Shown in pieces: positions 1 through 5,224 of a stretch of DNA of 7,353 nt. The stretch is taken from contig JAHHUJ010000099.1 of NCBI GenBank assembly GCA_020024075.1, forward strand, positions 1-7,353. The letters are read 5' to 3'. The stretch is from Psychrobacter sp. Its GTDB lineage: Bacteria; Pseudomonadota; Gammaproteobacteria; Pseudomonadales; Moraxellaceae. The translations under genes were made by a program, and so were the position numbers. A model generated the notes under the pieces. It was not told the origin of the DNA, searched no databases, and saw nothing but the letters and a program-made list of their open reading frames with translations. Position 1 is the stretch's first letter. Each line of letters starts with the position of its first letter.

Positions 1-95
1 GGCATGGAGGGGAAGCTCAGTCGCAAAAACAAAAAGTATTAAAATTGGATAAAAAAGGTCGTGAAGAGTTACAAGCCTTCTTAAACTCGTTGTAA
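1..95 (+). CDS. Di-haem oxidoreductase (DUF1111/DHOR family), 3' end only
   Basis: Only the last 30 full codons lie in the window; the gene enters from the left edge and stops at TAA 93-95. The visible tail reads HGGEA, then a Gln/Lys-rich stretch, then GREELQAFLNSL. The first two bases (GG) would complete a Trp codon if the preceding base is T. A WHGGEA motif followed about 20 residues later by a terminal AFLNSL helix is the characteristic C-terminus of the di-haem c-type cytochrome family annotated as putative thiol oxidoreductase or DUF1111. These are periplasmic proteins with two CxxCH haem sites, which would lie upstream and cannot be seen here. The imelysin gene follows after 80 bp on the same strand, and genes of these two families are often adjacent, which supports the call. 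The exact reaction is unknown. Confidence 0.8.
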   Translation, partial: HGGEAQSQKQKVLKLDKKGREELQAFLNSL

Positions 96-97
96 CT

Positions 98-151
98 TAA
101 TCTAGCGAATCTAATTTATATCTAGGCAAATAAAGCTCTAAAACTAGATTA
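98..151 (+). other. Intercistronic inverted repeat between the di-haem and imelysin genes
   Basis: TAATCTAG (98-105) and CTAGATTA (144-151) are perfect 8-bp inverted copies separated by 38 nt, in the 80-bp gap before the imelysin start. There is no U-run after the second arm, so it is not a canonical terminator. It could fold in the mRNA as a processing or stability element, or be chance in AT-rich sequence. No convincing promoter was seen in the gap, so co-transcription with the upstream gene is likely. Confidence 0.25.
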
Positions 152-175
152 GCTATTCACCACAAAGAGACTCTT

Positions 176-1318
176 ATGAAAAAACACCAACTTGCTGCTA
201 TGATTTTGTCTGCTTTGAGTGCTAGCGTTTTAATTAGCTGCACTAAGCCCAATGACAACAATAAAGACACCGCTGAAAAGCAAGAGGTCGAATCAAAAGC
301 ACCTCCAGCTCAATCGGATAATGATAATAAGGACAGTCAGGCTATAAAAGCCATTGATATTGCTCCAGAAGTGGCAGAAAGCTACTTAAAACAAGTGGCT
401 AATAATCAAATATTAACGGCATATCAAAATACCGTTAAGCAAAGCTCTAGTTTAAGCGCGCTCGCCACTCAGAGCTGTCAGACCGGAAGTCCTGTCAGTG
501 AGGATGAGCTAGAGGCACTGCGTACGCAGTGGCTTGAGCTGGCAAAAGCATGGGCGCAAGCAGAAGTGGTTGGCTTTGGCCCAGCCATGAGTAGCATGAG
601 CAACTTGTACATCAATTACTACCCTGATGAGCGCGGCTTGGTACATCAAGGTGTTATCGATTTAATCGAGGCCAATCCGAAGCTTACTGCTGAGCAGTTG
701 TCCTCTGAAAGTGCTATTGTTCAAGGCATACCAGGCTTAGAAGAGGTGCTTTTTAGCAATGACAGCTTAACCACTGAGCAGTGCCAATATGTCATAAGCG
801 CCAGTCAGGCTCTGAGTGAACGATTGACTCAGGTTGAGCAAGCTTGGGAGGCCTCTCCTGAGAAGCTATTAGGCATTGGAGGGGAGGAAAATAAAGTTGG
901 GCTTAATCGCTGGATGAATTCGGTATTGTCGCTAGTGGAGACGACTAAGAGCACTTCTTTGGACCAACCATTAGGCATTACGGGGAACAAAAAAGGGCAC
1001 TTGCCAGCCGCTACTGCTGGATATAGCCGTGACATCATTACTGCTAAAGTCGCTGCCTTAAATCAAGCATTGACCGATCCAGCTCTGGTAGCCATTCTGT
1101 CTGAAAGTGGTAATGACACTGTGGCAGATGAGATGTCAACTCAGCTGGCTAAGACTTCAACGTTACTAGCACAACTGCCTCAGGATTTGGCTCAAGCCAC
1201 ACCAGAGAAGCAACAGGCACTTTATGAAAATCTGACCCAGCTGACGCAAATAATCAAACGCCAGTTAATGCCGACGCTTGGGGTACAGGTGGGCTTTAAT
1301 AGTACGGATGGCGACTAA
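176..1318 (+). CDS. Imelysin-family lipoprotein (peptidase M75-like, iron-linked)
   Basis: This is a predicted envelope lipoprotein of the imelysin family, whose members are mostly iron-regulated and tied to iron uptake; true peptidase activity is doubtful for most of them. A basic start (MKK), a hydrophobic segment (6-20) and the lipobox L19-I-S-C22 mark Cys22 as the lipidated residue. A charged, low-complexity linker follows (about 23-58). The helical domain shows W119/W126 and VVGFGPAM (131-138), which match the family's first half. It also shows GIPGLEEVLF (184-193) and the C-terminal GFNSTDGD (373-380), typical of the second imelysin paralogue found beside di-haem and DUF1513 genes. The GxHxxE motif has Pro186 in place of His, while Glu189 is kept. 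C101 and C203 could form a disulfide. The ATG at 176 has only a weak purine-rich site (AAAGAGA), but it is the only start that gives the complete signal peptide. The stop codon directly abuts the next ATG. Confidence 0.9.
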   Translation: MKKHQLAAMILSALSASVLISCTKPNDNNKDTAEKQEVESKAPPAQSDNDNKDSQAIKAIDIAPEVAESYLKQVANNQILTAYQNTVKQSSSLSALATQSCQTGSPVSEDELEALRTQWLELAKAWAQAEVVGFGPAMSSMSNLYINYYPDERGLVHQGVIDLIEANPKLTAEQLSSESAIVQGIPGLEEVLFSNDSLTTEQCQYVISASQALSERLTQVEQAWEASPEKLLGIGGEENKVGLNRWMNSVLSLVETTKSTSLDQPLGITGNKKGHLPAATAGYSRDIITAKVAALNQALTDPALVAILSESGNDTVADEMSTQLAKTSTLLAQLPQDLAQATPEKQQALYENLTQLTQIIKRQLMPTLGVQVGFNSTDGD

Positions 1319-2764
1319 ATGCTTGGCTCCAATCATAAGCCAATAGCTGGCTTGTCTGAGACGACATCAACGAGATCATTAAAGTCGGGCATATCTGATA
1401 CGGCCAAAACTTTAGGGTTAACTGCTTTAGGTACAGCTGCCTTGGTGGGAGCACATCATTTAGGACGTAAGCAGTATGATGCCAATGCCCGCCTGAGCGA
1501 TTATGGGTATGGGTTTGGTCAAGTCATTACTAAGATTGGTGCTGATAACAAACAGTGGTTAAAGCTTTGGTCGCAGTTAGGCACGCTTGTTAAGCAGCAG
1601 ACAACAGCTGTAGATGATACCAAGACCCAGACTCTAATAACGACCGTAAACTGGGTTAGCGGGGTAGCCGACGTAAAGGCCAATGAGTTTGCTGTCGTCG
1701 GTATTGATAGTGAGCGTCAAATTTGCTGGCAGACACCGATGCCGGAGCGGGTACACGATATTTTGATTCAGCCGCAAAGCCTCACTCATCGTGAAGATAG
1801 TGGTCTGAATACAGATACACATGTGGCTGTCATGGGGCGACGTCCTAGTGAGCATTTTTGGATTTTAGACGCTCACAGTGGTGACTTATTACATAGCATA
1901 AAGGCAGAATCTAACCGTCATTTTTATGGTCATGCTTGTTATAGTCTTGAGGGTGACTTGCTGTATGTGACCGAAAACAATACCTTGGATTTTGGTGGGC
2001 TGATTGGCATCTATGAAGTGGCTTCAGGCTATAAAAAAATAGCAGAATTCTCCACTCAAGGTATTGGCCCTCACGAAATCGTTATGCATCCCAATGGCGA
2101 GACCTTAGTTATTGCTAATGGCGGCATCAAGACCGAAAGAGCTTCCCGTGAAGAGCTGAATATCGACACCATGCAACCTTCTTTGGTTTACTTAGATCGC
2201 CGTAACGGCAGATTAATTCAGCAGGTATTTCCTGAGCACAATCAGATGAGTGTGCGCCATTTAGCGATGCATGAAAATGGCACAGTGGTTATTGGTATTC
2301 AGTTTCAAGGTGAGCGTCATTTGAGTGTGCCACTGGTGCTAACCCATCGTTTGGGAGAAGAAGCCTTTACAGCCTTAAAAATGGAAAATTCTCAGGGCCA
2401 TAATTGGCACTTATTCCATCATTATATTGCTAGCGTTGGTTTGGATGGTACTCATAACTTAGTTTGTGTTACCAGTCCTATTGGGGGCTGTGCTGCTGTA
2501 TTTGACCTAAATACAAGGGAGCTAGTTGAAGTAGTTGAGCTGGCAGATTGTGCAGGGGTAGCTACTTATCCTAATTCAGGTTTAAATTTAGACTTAGTGA
2601 ACAAGGAGTCAATCACACAGCCCGTCTTTTTAGTCAGTGACGGGCAGGGCAATCTAACCACACTTAGGGTTAGTGGCTCTCATGCTTCATATTCTGTTAA
2701 GGTAGATAAGGTGCAGCAGCCTTATGCTTTTGACAATCATCTGAATGTTGTAAAAGCCCAGTAA
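1319..2764 (+). CDS. DUF1513 beta-propeller protein, membrane-anchored or exported
   Basis: The reaction is unknown; the family is predicted to form a YVTN/WD40-like propeller in the periplasm, and its genes accompany imelysin genes. The domain runs from about residue 105 to the end. It carries the family landmarks RHFYGHACYS (200-209), TEN (218-220) with GLIGIYEV (227-234), GIGPHE (248-253), ANGGI (266-270), NIDTMQPSLVYLD (281-293), SVRHLA (311-316), TSPIGG (385-390) and a terminal FDNHL (471-475), where the family usually has WDNHL. At 481 aa it is well over the roughly 360-400 aa I recall for the family. The extra length is an N-terminal part with a short hydrophobic helix (about 32-45) and a segment from about 50 to 105 that I do not recognise. 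The N-terminus lacks a twin-arginine pair (TRSLK at 18-22 instead), although relatives commonly look like Tat substrates. The start abuts the imelysin stop (TAAATG) with no good ribosome site, so translational coupling is likely. Confidence 0.85.
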   Translation: MLGSNHKPIAGLSETTSTRSLKSGISDTAKTLGLTALGTAALVGAHHLGRKQYDANARLSDYGYGFGQVITKIGADNKQWLKLWSQLGTLVKQQTTAVDDTKTQTLITTVNWVSGVADVKANEFAVVGIDSERQICWQTPMPERVHDILIQPQSLTHREDSGLNTDTHVAVMGRRPSEHFWILDAHSGDLLHSIKAESNRHFYGHACYSLEGDLLYVTENNTLDFGGLIGIYEVASGYKKIAEFSTQGIGPHEIVMHPNGETLVIANGGIKTERASREELNIDTMQPSLVYLDRRNGRLIQQVFPEHNQMSVRHLAMHENGTVVIGIQFQGERHLSVPLVLTHRLGEEAFTALKMENSQGHNWHLFHHYIASVGLDGTHNLVCVTSPIGGCAAVFDLNTRELVEVVELADCAGVATYPNSGLNLDLVNKESITQPVFLVSDGQGNLTTLRVSGSHASYSVKVDKVQQPYAFDNHLNVVKAQ

Positions 2765-2796
2765 TACTTTATGAGAGGTTTAGGCTAAGGTTTATC

Positions 2797-2836
2797 TGCG
2801 TAACAGTGCGTAACAGTGCGTAATAATGCTGAATAA
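2797..2836. repeat. Degenerating 10-bp tandem repeat downstream of the DUF1513 gene
   Basis: Four consecutive 10-bp units are visible: TGCGTAACAG twice exactly, then TGCGTAATAA, then TGCTGAATAA. The 12-mer AATGCTGAATAA (2825-2836) recurs at 2857-2868. The array occupies the 142-bp spacer before the metallopeptidase gene. No convincing terminator hairpin was found in this spacer, so read-through into the next gene is possible. The pattern fits replication slippage followed by decay; no function is evident. Confidence 0.7.
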
Positions 2837-2906
2837 GTCTGAGCTGAACAATGTTGAATGCTGAATAATGAATACTTCATGCTAAAACAGGATAGTTAAC
2901 AAAGCT

Positions 2907-3599
2907 ATGTCCCCTAAGAGAGTACCAACCCAGCCGACAGCGAGCTTATACTCTGTGATTGAGTCCCTACTCAATGAGGCGCAGATAGAGCTCAAGATAA
3001 CGCGTAAGCGAGTTAAGAATATTAACTTTCGTCTTAAGCCTTATCAGCTTTCGGTCTCTGCTCCCTATTATGCCAGTGATGCTGACTTAATAACTGCATT
3101 GAGCAAACGCTTGGATTGGGCCATTAATCAGCATGAGCAGCTATTAAAGCAGCAACAGCGAAAACAACAGATGGGTGGGCATACTCAAGGCTCACTACCA
3201 GATAATGCTTTGTTACCCGTTAAACTTTGGGGCGAGTCGCAAGGTTTAGTCATGGGCGAAGCAGAGCGAATTCGCTGGTATCGGCATGAGCTGCACAAAG
3301 TCATGCCTGATTTATTTGCCAAATGGCAGCCGGTCGTTGGTAAAGAGGCCCACGAGACCCGTATAAAAAAGATGACCACCCGATGGGGCAGCTGCAATAC
3401 TCGGGCTAAGCGAGTCTGGCTTTCGGTTTATTTGCCAGCTTATCCCATTGAGTGTACCGAGTATGTGATAGTACATGAGCTGTGTCATTTACACCATGCC
3501 AATCACAGCGCAGACTTTTGGCAGGAAGTAAAACGTGCAATGCCAGATTACAAACGCTGGCATGATAGGCTAGCGGGCAAGTCAGGTGAGGTGGATTAA
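2907..3599 (+). CDS. YgjP-like (DUF45) zinc metallopeptidase-fold protein
   Basis: This is a cytoplasmic gluzincin-like protein of the YgjP/DUF45 family, often annotated as an M48-family metallopeptidase; its physiological substrate is not settled. The zinc site is clear: HELCH (H190, E191, H194), with the third ligand in the following NHSADFW (H200). It is preceded by the family signature RIKKMTTRWGSC (152-163) and by VWLSVYLPAYP (170-180). The N-terminal beta region is recognisable as ITRKRVKNINFRLKP (31-45) and LSVSAP (48-53), and LWGE (107-110) is conserved. A Gln-rich stretch at 80-89 lies between these parts and is probably a loop. There is no signal peptide or membrane segment. The ATG at 2907 has no strong ribosome site; an in-frame TAA at 2883-2885 limits the upstream extension, and GTG at 2955 would remove only 16 poorly conserved residues. 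It may be co-transcribed with the upstream gene or have its own unseen promoter. Confidence 0.88.
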   Translation: MSPKRVPTQPTASLYSVIESLLNEAQIELKITRKRVKNINFRLKPYQLSVSAPYYASDADLITALSKRLDWAINQHEQLLKQQQRKQQMGGHTQGSLPDNALLPVKLWGESQGLVMGEAERIRWYRHELHKVMPDLFAKWQPVVGKEAHETRIKKMTTRWGSCNTRAKRVWLSVYLPAYPIECTEYVIVHELCHLHHANHSADFWQEVKRAMPDYKRWHDRLAGKSGEVD

Positions 3600-3600
3600 G

Positions 3601-3685
3601 TATAACTATAATCAAAATTGTAATTATATAATCAAGGCTATGGTTATATAATCAGAGCTATAGTTATGTATTCAAAGCTATAGCT
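3601..3685. repeat. 20-bp AT-rich tandem repeat array, four units
   Basis: Four head-to-tail 20-bp units fill 3601-3680, with a 5-bp remnant (TAGCT) to 3685. Units 2 and 3 agree at 16 of 20 positions, units 3 and 4 at 16 of 20, and unit 1 is more diverged (12 of 20 with unit 2). The shared core is close to ATATAATCAAGGCTAT. The end of the array contains the perfect palindrome AGCTATAGCT (3676-3685). The array starts two bases after the stop codon of the metallopeptidase gene and ends three bases before the terminator stem. Confidence 0.8.
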
Positions 3686-3688
3686 AAA

Positions 3689-3721
3689 AGCCCTTCTAAG
3701 GATATTAGAAGGGCTGTTTTT
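3689..3721. terminator. Strong intrinsic terminator between convergent genes
   Basis: AGCCCTTCTAA (3689-3699) and TTAGAAGGGCT (3705-3715) form a perfect 11-bp stem with a 5-nt loop, followed by GTTTTT on the plus strand. This ends transcription from the metallopeptidase side. On the minus strand the stem is followed by a shorter T-run (from the AAA at 3686-3688), so it can also end the oxyR transcript, whose stop codon lies about 80 bp away. Confidence 0.92.
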
Positions 3722-3783
3722 ATGCTTTAGCAAATAGCCATTAAGAAGCAAGAAATCGTAATTAAGCAGTAACAAGTAACTTT

Positions 3784-3812
3784 ATTTATGCTTGTGATTT
3801 ATGCTTGTGATT
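3784..3812. repeat. 13-bp tandem duplication across the oxyR stop codon
   Basis: A 29-nt stretch has exact 13-bp periodicity (unit ATGCTTGTGATTT on the plus strand, copies at 3788-3800 and 3801-3812). The oxyR stop (TAA on the minus strand, 3799-3801) lies at the junction. The copy inside the gene encodes the last residues (QSQA), and the second copy is entirely untranslated. It looks like a recent slippage duplication without effect on the protein. Confidence 0.85.
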
Positions 3813-4719
3813 GAGCGTTCCGCTTATCTGCCTCAAAAGCAGCTTTGAAAATATTGCCCAATAAATTAACATCATCGACGCGTGCATAATTTAGGCGAGT
3901 AACAAAAGCAATATGGCGGTGTGGCCCCTGTTCTGTCAGTGGAATGGTGGCCACGTCATTGTTTTGGCGGTGTACTTGATTCAAGGCCATTTCAGGGATT
4001 AATGTGGTTCCCATACCTGCCAAAGCCATTTGGATTAAAGTGTTGAGGCTAGCCTCTGAGAAGTTAGACTTGAATTCATCACGGTCAAAGGAGCAAACCG
4101 TTAAGGCATGATCCGTTAAACAATGGCCTTCACCTAGTAGCATAAGGTTGGCCTTACTAAGCTGATCTGATGATATGGTTTCAAGTTTGGCCAAAGGATT
4201 ATCTTTTGGAAAAATAGCGTAGAAGTCTTCTTGCCAAAATTCAAAAGTATGTAGTCCATCTACTGCATAAGGTAGCGCAATAATGGCCGTATCAATATGG
4301 CCGTAACGCACTTGCTCAAGCAGTCGTTCGGTCTGCTGCTCCACGACCGTCATCCGAAAATTTGGGTACTGAGTTTTTAACTCAGGTAATACTTTGGGCA
4401 ATAAATAAGGGGCAATGGTTGGAATCATTCCCACAGTCATCGGATAGGCAAGTGGGGTCTGATGGCTTTGGGCTCGGGTGGTTAAGTCATTGATCTCGGA
4501 GAAAACACGCTGAGCACGAACTAAAATTTCTTCTCCAATGGGCGTTATTAGCACCTGCTTGTTATTTCGCTCAAAAATCTGAGTATCAAGTTGTTTCTCT
4601 AGCTCAGCAATACCTAAGCTTAAAGCTGATTGTGAGATATTACACTCTTCGGCCGCTCTTTTGAAATGGCGGTGTTTGGCAACGGCCAAAGCAAATTCTA
4701 ATTGTCTTAAAGTAATCAT
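3799..4719 (-). CDS. oxyR: OxyR, LysR-type hydrogen peroxide sensor and regulator
   Basis: This is a cytoplasmic transcription factor that senses peroxide through a reversible disulfide and activates defence genes such as ahpC. It has 306 aa, the normal OxyR length. The N-terminal winged helix-turn-helix (about 1-60) contains LRQLEFALAVAKHRHFKRAA and SQSALSLGIAELE (29-41). The regulatory domain has the sensing loop GEGHCLTDHALTVC, giving peroxidatic C200 and resolving C209. Residues T101 (IPT), T130 (QQT) and H199 match positions that line the peroxide pocket in studied OxyR proteins. One oddity is Thr202, where most OxyR proteins have Arg (HCxRDQ). The start codon at 4719 has a weak purine-rich site (AAAGAGA) six bases upstream. 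The gene is divergent from ahpC, as is common, and convergent with the metallopeptidase gene. Autoregulation from the shared intergenic region is likely but not shown. Confidence 0.95.
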   Translation of the reverse strand: MITLRQLEFALAVAKHRHFKRAAEECNISQSALSLGIAELEKQLDTQIFERNNKQVLITPIGEEILVRAQRVFSEINDLTTRAQSHQTPLAYPMTVGMIPTIAPYLLPKVLPELKTQYPNFRMTVVEQQTERLLEQVRYGHIDTAIIALPYAVDGLHTFEFWQEDFYAIFPKDNPLAKLETISSDQLSKANLMLLGEGHCLTDHALTVCSFDRDEFKSNFSEASLNTLIQMALAGMGTTLIPEMALNQVHRQNNDVATIPLTEQGPHRHIAFVTRLNYARVDDVNLLGNIFKAAFEADKRNAQSQA

Positions 4720-4749
4720 GAGAAATCTCTTTTGTTTTATATAACTATA

Positions 4750-4778
4750 AATAAATTGGCGGCTTAATTTTTAGTAAA
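4750..4778 (-). promoter_or_regulatory. Candidate oxyR promoter
   Basis: On the minus strand, TTTACT (4778-4773) and TTTATT (4755-4750) are separated by 17 bp and each matches the sigma-70 hexamers at four of six positions. They lie 30-60 bp upstream of the oxyR start. In sequence this AT-rich such matches arise often, so this is only a candidate. Confidence 0.25.
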
Positions 4779-4886
4779 AGTATTTATCTGGCTAGCATCT
4801 AACGGATACGTAATGATATTTTCTACCCTGATTTTTAGCTAATCTAGTTCTATCTATAATAATAACAGGTCGTAAAGAACTTGGTC

Positions 4887-4909
4887 TATGTTTTATTAAA
4901 CAAAACATA
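4887..4909. promoter_or_regulatory. Perfect inverted repeat, candidate OxyR or other LysR-type operator
   Basis: TATGTTTT (4887-4894) and AAAACATA (4902-4909) are perfect 8-bp inverted arms around a 7-bp centre (ATTAAAC). The 23-bp size and dyad symmetry fit a LysR-type recognition site. It is centred about 64 bp upstream of the transcription start predicted from the extended -10 at 4947-4955, a normal place for an activator of ahpC. It does not match the E. coli OxyR ATAG/CTAT consensus well, so the assignment to OxyR rests on position and neighbours. Confidence 0.45.
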
Positions 4910-4926
4910 AGGTTATAATCTTTAAA

Positions 4927-4955
4927 TTAGATTAATTGTAAGTGTTTGCTATAAT
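4927..4955 (+). promoter_or_regulatory. Extended -10 promoter directed toward ahpC
   Basis: TGCTATAAT (4947-4955) is a perfect extended -10 element. At 17-bp spacing the -35 position holds TTAGAT (4927-4932), a poor match, as is usual for activator-dependent or extended -10 promoters. Transcription would start near 4962 and give ahpC a leader of roughly 260 nt. No better promoter was found closer to ahpC. Confidence 0.55.
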
Positions 4956-5211
4956 GACTCTTGTAGTTAACAAGGAGCCAGACGAAAAGTGTTACAGGTA
5001 GGGGGTTAGCCAGTATATGAATATGGTTCTTTCCTTGAGTATTTCAACTATGAGCTACATAAAATTACCACTACCTACCATAATTACCAACGTCATGGTA
5101 ATGTAACCGCAGTATGATAGCTTAAGCTTCGTTAAGAGCTAAAGTTTATATAGATTTTAAAATAACTGTTTAATAATTTAACAATAATTATTCTCTTAAA
5201 CCCACCAAAAA

Positions 5212-5220
5212 AAGGAGCCA
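5212..5220 (+). promoter_or_regulatory. ahpC ribosome binding site, second copy of a 9-bp repeat
   Basis: AAGGAGCCA contains a full Shine-Dalgarno core (GGAG at 5214-5217), 7 nt before the ahpC ATG, and fixes the start. The same 9 bases occur at 4972-4980, 19-27 nt downstream of the end of the extended -10 element, but without a good start codon after them. Confidence 0.85.
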
Positions 5221-5224
5221 AAAA

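Larger units (their letters stand above)
4720..5224. other. 505-bp divergent oxyR-ahpC regulatory region
   Basis: No long open reading frame is present. From left to right I see a weak candidate oxyR promoter on the minus strand (4750-4778), a perfect inverted repeat (4887-4909), an extended -10 promoter toward ahpC (4927-4955), the first AAGGAGCCA copy (4972-4980), a possible 29-codon ORF (5017-5106), a small hairpin (5083-5102), the palindrome AGCTTAAGCT (5119-5128), and the ahpC ribosome site (5212-5220). ATAG half-sites like those of the E. coli OxyR element occur at 5117-5120 and 5150-5153, but no full four-element OxyR site could be matched. Confidence 0.8.

Noticed and set aside
829..1038. 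Minus-strand open frame of 69 codons inside the imelysin gene
   Set aside because: It overlaps a well-supported gene on the opposite strand and its product resembles no family I know. The other short frames overlapping real genes were rejected for the same reason.
2620..2645. GCCCGTC and GACGGGC form a 7-bp perfect inverted repeat with a T-run in the loop
   Set aside because: It lies inside the DUF1513 coding region, about 120 bp before its stop, and has no U-run after the second arm. It is best explained as coding sequence.
3601..4750. TATAACTATAA occurs at 3601-3611 and 4740-4750, flanking oxyR like short direct repeats
   Set aside because: The sequence is low-complexity and AT-rich, oxyR shows no sign of being mobile, and no inverted repeats or transposase are present.
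144..4847. CTAGATTAGCT at 144-154 has an inverted copy at 4837-4847
   Set aside because: Several 11-mer matches are expected by chance within an AT-rich window of this size, and the surrounding bases do not match.
4989..5009. GTG-initiated 6-codon frame after the first AAGGAGCCA copy, as a possible leader peptide
   Set aside because: It is only six codons long, has a non-ATG start and an 11-nt spacing from the ribosome-site-like bases, so there is no real support.
5117..5164. ATAG half-sites at 5117-5120 and 5150-5153, as a possible full OxyR element
   Set aside because: The matching CTAT and second ATAG elements are missing at the required offsets, so only isolated 4-6 base matches remain.
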